Positions 1 to 6,774 of a stretch of 7,407 nucleotides of DNA are shown here, piece by piece (the first letter of the stretch is position 1; each line of letters opens with the position of its first letter). Under the pieces are notes generated by a model. That model ran no database searches and was not told the origin of the DNA. It saw only the letters and a list, made by a program, of their open reading frames with translations. A program made the translations under genes and the position numbers. This DNA is from DASPXY01 sp038227745 (GTDB lineage: Bacteria; Planctomycetota; Planctomycetia; Gemmatales; Gemmataceae): positions 1 through 7,407 of the forward strand of contig JBBRPS010000519.1 in NCBI GenBank assembly GCA_038227745.1. The letters are read 5' to 3'.

Positions 1-10
1 GCTCGGCCAT
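1..10 (-). CDS. Start of a further minus-strand gene, cut by the left edge
   Basis: AGGAG at 22-18 on the minus strand is followed, after seven bases, by ATG at 10-8 and the codons GCC GAG, giving Met-Ala-Glu before the window ends. Another ATG at 15-13 is in a different frame and too close to the AGGAG. The gene would start 103 bases after the TolC-like stop. Nothing can be said about its function. Confidence 0.4.
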
Positions 11-113
11 GGCATTTCTCCTCTGTGAACCAGGTCAGTCCGAGGAGAATCATTCGCGTGGCCCTTGTCAAAATCAACCCCTCTGCCAACAATGTACTGG
101 CGTTTAGATGCGA

Positions 114-1820
114 TTACCCTGAGGGCAGGGGCGTCAAGTGCTCCAGGTCCGGCACGGGGTGGAGCTGCTCCGTTGCGGCCGCCTGGAACAGGTCCTCGGT
201 CTGGAGCAGGGTGGCCACGTCCACCACGGCGGTCCACAGGGCACCCAGGGTGCTGAGGTAGGAAGTGACCGTCGATGCCAGACTCTGCTGGGCGACGACG
301 ACGTCGCCGAAGGTGACCTTGTCAGGCTCCTGCTGATGGCGTTCGTACGTCCCGAGATAGGCTTCCACCTGATCGGGGAGCATACGCGAACGGTATTCTT
401 CCAGAATCAGGCGGTTGGAGTCGTAGCGCTCGAAGGCCTCCGCCAGGCGCGCGGTCAAGTCGGCGCGCACCCGGTGCGCTTCTTCGACGGCGCGCACGAG
501 ATTCCCCTGTGCCTGAATGATCCCCCCCCTGTTCTGGTCGAAGACGGGTATCGGGAAGGTGACGGTGAAGGAGCGGACGTAGCCGTTGGGCGGGAAGTCC
601 TTGTTGAGGTGCAGGGCGAGAGTGACGTCCGGCACAGGGGTGACGCGGGCCTTCTGAAGGTTGAGCCGGGCCTTCAATTCGACGTTGCCGGCGGTGAGCA
701 CATCGGTGTGGTCGTGCAGGATGCGCGCCAGGGCGGCGTCGTGCCGGTAGACCGGGATGGGCATGTCCACGCGGCCGACCAGGTCCGTCGGCGGCATCCC
801 GGGCAGGCCGAGGGCGGCGGCCAGCTGTTTCCAGGCCGAGGTGTAGCGGTTGCGGGCCGTCACGAGGGCGTTGCGCGCCTGCAGGGCCAGGACGCGCAGC
901 TGTCGCGGCTCGTAGGCGGCAGCCCGGCCTACCTTGAGTTGATCAATCTGCACGCGGAACACCTCGTCCGTGAAACGGGCCAGAGCCCGAGACGCCTTCA
1001 GGTTCTCCTGGGCGACCAGCACCGCGAAGTAACCGGCGCGCACCTGGCCCGCGACGTCCATCCGGGCGCGCCGCAGGGCGAGGTTCGCGTTCCGCAGATC
1101 GACTTCCGCCATCGCCCCGGCCAGCGTGAGTTTCCCGCCCAGCGGGATGGTCTGCTGGATCAGGATGCCGAATTCGCCGGTCTGCCCGCCGCCGCTCCCG
1201 ACCTCGTCCCCCGTCATCCCCGTCACAGGGTTGGGGTAGGCGACGGCCTGGATCACCGCACCCTTGGCGGCCTCGACGTCCGAGGCGGACTGGCGTATCA
1301 AGGGGCTGTTGCTCATCGCGAGCCGCTGCAAGTCCGACAGGGTGAGCGGCCGCCCGTCGGGCCCGGGCGCCGGCTGCGGGTCGGGAGCCAGGGGTGGCAG
1401 CGGTGGGAAGAGTTTGTCGATAGCGGCTTCCCTCTCCTGGCGCGGGGCTGTGGTGGGGGGCAAGGTAACCCGCGGCACGCCGGCGCCGGGCAGCTCCGGG
1501 GGCACCTGGAGCCGTCTGGGCAAGAGCCGCGGGGGCGGGAGGGTCGGGACTTGCGGCCGCCCCGTGTCCTTCGGTTGTTGGGGTTCACCGCGGACGGCTC
1601 CCGGGTTGTCCGGCGAAGGGAAGCCGATGCGGGCGAGGAGCGAACCGGTCTGCGCGGACGCTTCCGCGGCGGGGGCCGCGGACGGTGGTGCCACGTCGAA
1701 GGGCCGCGCCGCAATCTGGCACACCAGCCGATCGGTCTGTTCGCCCACCGGATGGAGACAGCCGGCTACCAGCAGGAGCCCCGCCGGCCAGGGACACCCT
1801 TTCCGAGGAATGGGGAACAT
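114..1820 (-). CDS. TolC/CzcC-family outer-membrane efflux lipoprotein
   Basis: This is the outer-membrane factor, forming the trimeric exit duct for the pump and adaptor upstream. The 568-residue product starts with a lipoprotein signal: positive R6-K7, a hydrophobic run and lipobox LVAGC with the cysteine at 21. Residues about 30-158 are rich in proline and alanine, an unusually long linker. The TolC fold then begins at LTLSDLQRLAMSNSPLI (from L159). Landmarks include YPNPVTG at 195-201, QQTIPLGGKL ending at 231 and FDQNRGG at 427-433, the last being the typical start of the second repeat's coiled region (family knowledge). Two outer-membrane efflux repeats fit roughly 160-345 and 365-545. 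The start is well supported by AGGAGG, and the stop is TAA at 114-116. A run of eight G (522-529) encodes R431-G433; the frame is intact here. The CzcC-like role is inferred from context and motifs. Confidence 0.93.
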   Translation of the reverse strand: MFPIPRKGCPWPAGLLLVAGCLHPVGEQTDRLVCQIAARPFDVAPPSAAPAAEASAQTGSLLARIGFPSPDNPGAVRGEPQQPKDTGRPQVPTLPPPRLLPRRLQVPPELPGAGVPRVTLPPTTAPRQEREAAIDKLFPPLPPLAPDPQPAPGPDGRPLTLSDLQRLAMSNSPLIRQSASDVEAAKGAVIQAVAYPNPVTGMTGDEVGSGGGQTGEFGILIQQTIPLGGKLTLAGAMAEVDLRNANLALRRARMDVAGQVRAGYFAVLVAQENLKASRALARFTDEVFRVQIDQLKVGRAAAYEPRQLRVLALQARNALVTARNRYTSAWKQLAAALGLPGMPPTDLVGRVDMPIPVYRHDAALARILHDHTDVLTAGNVELKARLNLQKARVTPVPDVTLALHLNKDFPPNGYVRSFTVTFPIPVFDQNRGGIIQAQGNLVRAVEEAHRVRADLTARLAEAFERYDSNRLILEEYRSRMLPDQVEAYLGTYERHQQEPDKVTFGDVVVAQQSLASTVTSYLSTLGALWTAVVDVATLLQTEDLFQAAATEQLHPVPDLEHLTPLPSG

Positions 1821-1821
1821 A

Positions 1822-1830
1822 CCTCCTCCT
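1822..1830 (-). promoter_or_regulatory. Strong Shine-Dalgarno of the TolC-like gene, abutting the hairpin
   Basis: The minus strand reads AGGAGGAGGT and then ATG (1820). The six-base AGGAGG at 1830-1825 leaves a spacing of four bases. The site begins immediately after the last base of the 19-bp hairpin stem, which could influence ribosome access. Confidence 0.7.
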
Positions 1831-1893
1831 GCAGTTGTCAGTTGTCAGTTAGGACAGAGAGCCATCCGCTCTTCACTGACAACTGACAACTGC
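1831..1893. repeat. 63-bp inverted repeat built from CAGTTGT heptamers, between the BBP7-like and tolC-like genes
   Basis: The arm at 1831-1849, GCAGTTGTCAGTTGTCAGT, is the exact reverse complement of 1875-1893. Each arm contains two tandem CAGTTGT units plus CAGT. The 25-base interior holds a second short stem, AGAGC (1858-1862) with GCTCT (1868-1872). The element fills most of the 75-bp intergenic gap: one end is two bases from the upstream stop codon, the other touches the Shine-Dalgarno of the next gene. Its low GC contrasts with the surroundings. It resembles dispersed heptanucleotide-based repeats of other bacterial genomes and may be a mobile or REP-like element. Confidence 0.85.
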
Positions 1894-1895
1894 TG

Positions 1896-2930
1896 TCAAA
1901 AGCCCCACTCCACCCTCACGAAGAGTCCCTGCATCGTCAGCTCGCCGCCCCGTGAGTCGAAGCCATCCGCCTGCTCCAGGTAGAACCAGCGCTCGAGCTG
2001 GTAGCCCGCGGCGAAACGCAGCTGCCGGCCGCCGGCCTGCGGCAGGAGGTAACTCACCCCGGCCTGGAAGTTGACGAAAGGGGATTCCCGCACTTTCGTG
2101 ATGGCGGTTTCGCCGCTCAGCCGCGGGGAACCCGGAGCGGCCAGCGTCTCCTCGAACCGCTGACGGAGTTTGCCCAACTGCGCTGGGCCCCCCTCACTCC
2201 GGAAGAACAGAGCCAGCCCCGGGACCGCCGGCAGGGAGCGCCACAGATCCAGCCCGAGGTGCGCCCCCACCCCCCAGAAGTGATTGCTCGTCCGCTGTTC
2301 CAGGATGGCACCGGCGGCCCGCGAATCGAAGAAGACGGTATTGACCCGGGCCCCGACCCTCCACTTCATGTCCCAGTGGGGTCCCAGAGAGAACTCGCGG
2401 CTGGCATAGTCCAGATCGATGACGTTCACGTCGAGCCGGCTCTTGAGAGAACCGGCCCCCAGGGCGTCATAACTCGGGATCACCGCGCTGCCTTCGGTGG
2501 CCAAGAAGCGGTAGGAAACCAGGAGCTCCCCGACAGCCTCGGGCAAGCGGTAGCCCACTTCAAAGCGTGGCGCCGCCGTCCAGGTCAGCTCGGCGGTCGG
2601 CAAGTGGACCTGCTCGGTGACCTCTCCCACCGTCACGGGAGCGATCAGACGGTTCTTGAAGTGGGGCGCGATCACGCCGAGCTCCAGCGCCCCAAACCAG
2701 CCCGGCGGGGTAGGCGGGGGATCGAGCAGGGGGTTGCCCTGCAACACGGGGCCGTTACGGTCCTGGAGCGTGCCCTGGCACTCGAAGGCGACGGGGGCGG
2801 CCAGTGAAGCAGTTCTGGCGTACGGGCCAGGAGGCAACGCCGGCTCCTGGGCCAGGCTCTGCCTGTCGCTGCCCCCTGACCACACCACCAGCGCGATCAA
2901 CACAGCCAGCCTTCCCCCTGCGCCGTTCAT
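1896..2930 (-). CDS. BBP7-family-like outer-membrane beta-barrel protein
   Basis: The 344-residue product looks like the BBP7 family of outer-membrane barrels, known mostly from planctomycetes; the molecular role of that family is not established. A signal peptide is visible: R7, then the hydrophobic stretch LAVLIALVVW and a likely cleavage after SLA (residue 27). The mature part has alternating hydrophobic and polar strands with many aromatic residues. It opens with WFGALELGVIAPHFKNRL and ends with GYQLERWFYLEQ, DSRGGELTMQGLFVRVEW and a terminal F. A closing strand ending in Phe is typical of outer-membrane barrels, and the GYQ-W-SRGEL-QGLF pattern is my main reason for the BBP7 call. The ATG at 2930 has a moderate AAGGGAG upstream. 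The stop lies three bases from a 63-bp hairpin, and the next gene begins 75 bases on, so it is probably co-transcribed with the TolC-like gene. Its place inside an efflux locus suggests, but does not prove, an accessory outer-membrane role. Confidence 0.82.
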   Translation of the reverse strand: MNGAGGRLAVLIALVVWSGGSDRQSLAQEPALPPGPYARTASLAAPVAFECQGTLQDRNGPVLQGNPLLDPPPTPPGWFGALELGVIAPHFKNRLIAPVTVGEVTEQVHLPTAELTWTAAPRFEVGYRLPEAVGELLVSYRFLATEGSAVIPSYDALGAGSLKSRLDVNVIDLDYASREFSLGPHWDMKWRVGARVNTVFFDSRAAGAILEQRTSNHFWGVGAHLGLDLWRSLPAVPGLALFFRSEGGPAQLGKLRQRFEETLAAPGSPRLSGETAITKVRESPFVNFQAGVSYLLPQAGGRQLRFAAGYQLERWFYLEQADGFDSRGGELTMQGLFVRVEWGF

Positions 2931-2967
2931 GGCCGGGATCTCCCTTGTGGCGGTGGTGTTCGTTTGC

Positions 2968-3030
2968 TATTACTTCGGCAGGAAAGCTCCGCGGCGGGCT
3001 ACCGTGAGGAGCTTTCCTGCCGGAGTAATA
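2968..3030. repeat. 63-bp near-perfect inverted repeat (REP/MITE-like element) upstream of the BBP7-like gene
   Basis: Two 23-base arms, 2968-2990 and 3008-3030, are reverse complements except for one position (T2975 against G3023). They flank a 17-base loop that itself contains a short CGG/CCG pairing. The core GGCAGGAAAGCTCC pairs with GGAGCTTTCCTGCC without error, and both outer ends finish in TATTAC/GTAATA. The element ends 37 bases before the BBP7-like ATG. It could be a small non-autonomous mobile or REP-type element, or a structured leader. No T-run follows on either strand that would make it a clear intrinsic terminator. Confidence 0.8.
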
Positions 3031-3117
3031 TGAGGAGTCCGGAACAGACCGTCACCAGCCCACTCCGAGGGGCGCCGCCGCTCGCTCGGGAACGTTCGAT
3101 CCGGCGTCCAGTTAAAT

Positions 3118-3142
3118 GAAGCGGATTGATAGCAATCGCTTC
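3118..3142. repeat. Dyad symmetry overlapping the candidate -10 box
   Basis: GAAGCG at 3118-3123 and ATTG at 3125-3128 pair with CAAT at 3133-3136 and CGCTTC at 3137-3142. This gives ten base pairs with one bulged G (3124) and a four-base loop. It overlaps the proposed -10 box at 3126-3131, so it could be an operator. Alternatively it is an RNA hairpin at the end of the pump transcript; on the minus strand only a weak ATTTAAC follows, not a proper T-run. Confidence 0.4.
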
Positions 3143-3154
3143 GCGCCAGGTCAA
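3126..3154 (-). promoter_or_regulatory. Candidate sigma-70-type promoter for the BBP7-like and tolC-like genes
   Basis: On the minus strand, TTGACC (3154-3149) lies exactly 17 bases from TATCAA (3131-3126). This matches the housekeeping consensus at five of six and four of six positions with an ideal spacer. Transcription would start near 3119 and give a leader of about 190 nt before the ATG at 2930, including the inverted repeat at 2968-3030. It sits just after the pump gene, in the only long intergenic space, so it could express the two outer-membrane genes independently of the pump. This is inference from consensus only. Confidence 0.4.
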
Positions 3155-3218
3155 GATGTTTTTAACACGCCTAACGGCGACGCTTAGCCGAGGCGAAGCA
3201 GTGCATGGGTTGCCACCA

Positions 3219-6200
3219 TCAATGGGCCAGCTCGCCAGAGCCGGCCACGGGCTGGCGATGGCCGTAGAAGCTGTACAGCACGGGCATCAGGTAACGCGTG
3301 AGGAAGAGGGTCGTCACCATGCCGCCCACCACGACGATGGCCAGCGGCTGCTGCGTTTGCGCGCCGATGCTGGTGGAGAGGGCAGCGGGGAGCAGGCCGA
3401 AGATGGCCGTCAGCGCCGTCATCATGACCGGGCGGACCCGTTTGCCCGCCCCCTCCAGGATGGCTTCCCGCAGCGGCAGGCCCCGGGCGCGGAGGTGGTT
3501 GAAGTACGAGATCAGCAGCAGGCCGTCCATGATGGCCACCCCGAAGATGGAGATGAAGCCGACTGCGGCCGAGACGCTGAAGTTCGTCCCCGTCAGCCAC
3601 AAGGCCCAGATGCCGCCCACCGACAGGTCCGCCACGTTCAGCAAGACCACGAGCGCGTCGGCCACCGACTTGAACGCGAGGTAGAGCAAGATGAGGATCA
3701 GCACCAGCGACAGGGGAATGATCAGCAGCAGACGGCCCTCCGCCTCGCGCATCTCCTGGAATTCCCCGCCCCACTCCGCCCGGTACGGGGGCGACAGCAG
3801 GCCCGCGGTCTTCCCCTGAGCCTCGGCCACGGCGCTGCCGAGGTCCCGCCCGCGCACGCTGAACTTGACGGCGATCATGCGCTTGCCCTGCTCCCGGTAG
3901 ATGGTGGACGCCCCGGGCCGGATGAAGGAGGCCTTGGGGTCGAGCCGGCCGTCGGGGGACAGGGGCGTGAGCAGATCCGCGAGGGGCCGCTGCGGCGTGT
4001 TGCTCAGGTTATGGTGGGTGGCGCCCGCCAAGGTCCCGGTCAAGGCCGGCATGGCGAGGCTGGTCCCGGTTAGGGACAGGCCGGTGCTGGCCCCGGTCAG
4101 CGGCGTCGGCGCCACGCCGGGGACCGACCCCGGCGTCACCGTGTTGTTGACCACATCGACCGGGATCTTCAGGATGGCTTCCTCGCTGCCGCGCAGCCTC
4201 TCGGGCCAGCGCAGCGTGACGTCGAACAGCTTTTCGCCTTCGATCATCTGGGTACACGCCTTGCCGCCCACCGCGGTCTGCACGACGTTATGTACGTCGG
4301 CCACGCTCACCCCCCAGGCTTTGCACTTCTGCCGGTCGATCGGCAGCGCCAGGCTCGACTGCCCCTGGATGCGGAACACGCCGACGTCTTCGATGCCGCG
4401 AACCCCGGACAGCGCGGCCCGGACGCGCTCGGCGTGCGCCTCCAGCTTGTCCAGGTCCGGGCCGAAGATTTTGACGGCGTTTTCCCCCTTGACCCCCGAG
4501 AGCACTTCCTTGACGTTGTCGCGGATGTTCTGCGAGAAATTCCAGCCCACGCCGAGGAGAGTGCGGTTCAGCTCGGCGTTCATCTCCCCGACCAGCTCCA
4601 ACTTGGTGCGCACCCGGGTCGCGCTGAAGACGGCCGCGAGCCCGGCATTCGGCTTCACGGCTGCCCACTCCCCCCGCGGCCGCAGCGGCACGAAGAACTC
4701 GACGTTGTTGAAGCCGCAGGGTTCGGTGCCGTCGTCGGGCCGGCCGATTTGCGACACGACCAGCTCGACCTCGGGATACTGCCGCATGACGGAGCGGGCC
4801 AGCCGGACCTGCTCGGAAACCTCTTCCAGCGAAATGTTGAGGGGGAAGGTGGCCCGGATCCACAAGTTCCCTTCCTCCAACTCGGGCATGAATTCGCGAC
4901 CCAGCTGCGGCACCACGAACACCCCGGTCCCCACGATGAGCGTCCCGAAGAGGGCCAGGGCCGCCCACCGGTGGTTGAGGCAACGCTCCAGCTGCCGGAG
5001 GTAGCCGGCCTTCAGCCAGCGGACCAGAAAGTTGTCCGGGGCCGGCTTGAGGTTCTTGAAGAAGAACAGGCAGAGCAGGGGGCAAACCAGCACGGCCAGA
5101 AGCAGCGCGCCGCCGAGCGCGAAGGCGTAGGTCTCGGCCATCGGCCCGAAGATCTGCCCTTCGGGGCCCTGCATGGTGAACAGCGGGATGAACGCGCAGA
5201 TCATGATCGCCGTCGAGAACAGCAGGGCCCCTTCCACTTCCTTGCAGGCGCGCAGGATGCGCCGCGAGAGCGGCAGGTCGGCGTGCTCGCCCGCGCTGAG
5301 GTGGCGGTAGATGTTCTCCACGATGACCACCGAGGAATCGACGATGATGCCGAAGTCCACCGCCCCGATCGACAGCAGGTTCGCCGACTTGCCGCGCAGG
5401 AACAGCACAGCGAAGGCGAACAGCAGGGCCAGCGGGACGTTGATGGCGACGATCAGGGCGCAGCGCACGTTGCTCAGGAACATGAACAGGATCACGGTCA
5501 CGAGGGCCATGCCCAGGAGCAAATTCTCGCGGACGGTTTCGGTGGTGACGTGGATCAGATCGGTGCGGTCGTAGTACGGCTCGATGCGCACGCCCGGCAG
5601 GAGCCGGCCGCTCTCGTTCAGCTCCGTGACTTTCTTCTGCACATCGCGCAGGGCCGGCAGGGAGTCCTCGTTCTTGCGCAGCAGCACGATCCCCTGGACG
5701 ACGTCGTCATCGTCCGCCCAGGCCGGCCGGCCGCGTGCGTCCGCGAGCGGCCGGCCCTGGTCGTCCGTGCGCGGCCGGCTGACCCCGACCTTGCCGAGGC
5801 GGGTCTGCCAGCCGACGACCACCCCCCGGTCCCCTCGTTCTTCACCGGGCGGGAGCGGCCCCCCTTCGACGACATCCTCGACGCAGACCGGGACGTTGTT
5901 GGTGGAGGTGAGCACGATCTGGCGGATTTCCTGAAGCCGCCGCCGTTCCTCGCGGCGGAGATGGTTGCCAGCCGCCAGCGGGCCCTCCAGCGCCAGGGCG
6001 TTCTGCACGGGGTCGAGGCCCTGGCCGATCAGGCCCAGGTTGCGCACCAGCTGGACGGTGGCCCCCTGGCGGAGGTAATCGCCGCCGACGTTGCCGTTGC
6101 TGGACGCGATGCCGTTCTGCAGCTGCGTCAGGGTGATGCCGTACTGCCGGAGCCGGTCGGGGTCGGGGCGGATCTCATAGCGCTTCACGCTGCCCCCGAA

Positions 6201-6773
6201 CCCGGTGACGTCCCCGATGCGCGGCACGCGGCGGAACTCCCGCTGCAGGAGCCAATCCTGCAAGGCCTTCACATCGTTGAGGGAGTAGAGAGCGCGGCCG
6301 GCGGCGTCCCGGGGGCAGGTCAGGACGTAGCGGTAGATTTCGCCCGTGGGCGTCCGCGAGGAGATCAGCGGCGTGATCCCCTGGGGCAGCTGCACCAGTC
6401 CCATCCGGTTGATGACCTCTTGCCGGGCCTTGAGGTAATCCACGCCGTACTCGAACTGGGTGGCCAGGTAGGACAGGCCGAAGAGCGAGCGGCTGCGCGT
6501 GTACTTCAGGCCCGGCATGCCGGCCAGGGACACTTCGAGCGGGATGGTGACCAGGCGCTCGATTTCTTCGGCGGAGGCGCCGGGGTACTGCGCCACGATC
6601 TCCAGGATCGCCGGTGCGGGGTCGGGGTAGGCCTCGACGTTCACCTCCCGGAAGGCGTAGGCGCCGAAGGCGGCCAGCGCCAGCACCAGGAGGATCACGA
6701 CGAGGGGGCTCTTGAGGGTCCACTCGACCAGTCGGCTGACCAAGGCGTCTCTCCCTTCGCGCGCTGAGGACAT
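3219..6773 (-). CDS. CusA/CzcA-family heavy-metal efflux RND transporter (inner-membrane pump)
   Basis: This is the proton-driven inner-membrane pump of the tripartite efflux system, 1,184 residues from ATG 6773. The RND pattern is complete. TM1 is at about 23-41 and is followed by a large periplasmic region. TM2 (417-433), TM3 (439-459) and TM4 (466-486) lead to TM5-6. A second half repeats this plan, for 12 helices in all. TM4 reads DFGIIVDSSVVIVEN, with D473, D479 and E486 spaced like the D402/D408/E415 proton-relay triad of CzcA (family knowledge). CusA copper pumps lack this pattern, so divalent cations are the better guess. The protein is about 120 residues longer than CzcA, mainly from insertions near 306-357 and 874-930. 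The ATG at 6773 lacks a Shine-Dalgarno and abuts a GC hairpin. TTG 6743 has AAGGGAG seven bases upstream and gives the usual short N-terminus, so it may be the real start. I give the longer form as the outer limit. Confidence 0.95.
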   Translation of the reverse strand: MSSAREGRDALVSRLVEWTLKSPLVVILLVLALAAFGAYAFREVNVEAYPDPAPAILEIVAQYPGASAEEIERLVTIPLEVSLAGMPGLKYTRSRSLFGLSYLATQFEYGVDYLKARQEVINRMGLVQLPQGITPLISSRTPTGEIYRYVLTCPRDAAGRALYSLNDVKALQDWLLQREFRRVPRIGDVTGFGGSVKRYEIRPDPDRLRQYGITLTQLQNGIASSNGNVGGDYLRQGATVQLVRNLGLIGQGLDPVQNALALEGPLAAGNHLRREERRRLQEIRQIVLTSTNNVPVCVEDVVEGGPLPPGEERGDRGVVVGWQTRLGKVGVSRPRTDDQGRPLADARGRPAWADDDDVVQGIVLLRKNEDSLPALRDVQKKVTELNESGRLLPGVRIEPYYDRTDLIHVTTETVRENLLLGMALVTVILFMFLSNVRCALIVAINVPLALLFAFAVLFLRGKSANLLSIGAVDFGIIVDSSVVIVENIYRHLSAGEHADLPLSRRILRACKEVEGALLFSTAIMICAFIPLFTMQGPEGQIFGPMAETYAFALGGALLLAVLVCPLLCLFFFKNLKPAPDNFLVRWLKAGYLRQLERCLNHRWAALALFGTLIVGTGVFVVPQLGREFMPELEEGNLWIRATFPLNISLEEVSEQVRLARSVMRQYPEVELVVSQIGRPDDGTEPCGFNNVEFFVPLRPRGEWAAVKPNAGLAAVFSATRVRTKLELVGEMNAELNRTLLGVGWNFSQNIRDNVKEVLSGVKGENAVKIFGPDLDKLEAHAERVRAALSGVRGIEDVGVFRIQGQSSLALPIDRQKCKAWGVSVADVHNVVQTAVGGKACTQMIEGEKLFDVTLRWPERLRGSEEAILKIPVDVVNNTVTPGSVPGVAPTPLTGASTGLSLTGTSLAMPALTGTLAGATHHNLSNTPQRPLADLLTPLSPDGRLDPKASFIRPGASTIYREQGKRMIAVKFSVRGRDLGSAVAEAQGKTAGLLSPPYRAEWGGEFQEMREAEGRLLLIIPLSLVLILILLYLAFKSVADALVVLLNVADLSVGGIWALWLTGTNFSVSAAVGFISIFGVAIMDGLLLISYFNHLRARGLPLREAILEGAGKRVRPVMMTALTAIFGLLPAALSTSIGAQTQQPLAIVVVGGMVTTLFLTRYLMPVLYSFYGHRQPVAGSGELAH
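6751..6757 (-). promoter_or_regulatory. Shine-Dalgarno-like site favouring a TTG start (6743) for the RND gene
   Basis: On the minus strand AAGGGAG is followed by seven bases (AGACGCC) and then TTG at 6743-6741, in frame with the pump. A start there gives a protein beginning VSRLVEWTLKSPLVV after the initiator Met, with about a dozen residues before TM1, as is usual for CzcA/CusA proteins. The upstream ATG at 6773 has no comparable site. Confidence 0.5.
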
Positions 6774-6774
6774 A

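Noticed and set aside
66..71. Perfect TTGACA on the minus strand upstream of the partial left-edge gene
   Set aside because: No -10-like hexamer occurs 16-18 bases downstream (TTCTCC, TCTCCT, CTCCTC), so a promoter cannot be supported.
138..1886. 582-codon open frame on the plus strand
   Set aside because: It is antisense to the TolC-like gene, runs across the inverted repeat, and shows no domain or good ribosome binding site. The minus-strand protein has clear family motifs.
3168..3195. Possible terminator after the RND gene
   Set aside because: CGCCT/AGGCG and CGGC/GCCG can pair with a two-base bulge, but the minus strand continues with TGTTAAAAAC rather than a T-run. The T-run on the plus strand lies on the wrong side of the stem.
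3126..4073. Plus-strand open frame starting in the intergenic region
   Set aside because: Most of it is antisense to the end of the RND gene; the product is His/Gln/Arg-rich shadow sequence, and there is no plausible start signal.
5337..5378. Assignment of the pump as a copper/silver CusA
   Set aside because: TM4 carries the DFGIIVD...E triad typical of CzcA-like divalent-cation pumps rather than the CusA pattern. I left the gene symbol empty because the true metal is unknown.
4290..6767. 825-codon open frame on the plus strand
   Set aside because: It lies wholly antisense to the well-conserved RND gene. Its product is rich in Arg, Gln, Asp and His without recognisable domains, as expected of an antisense shadow in GC-rich DNA.
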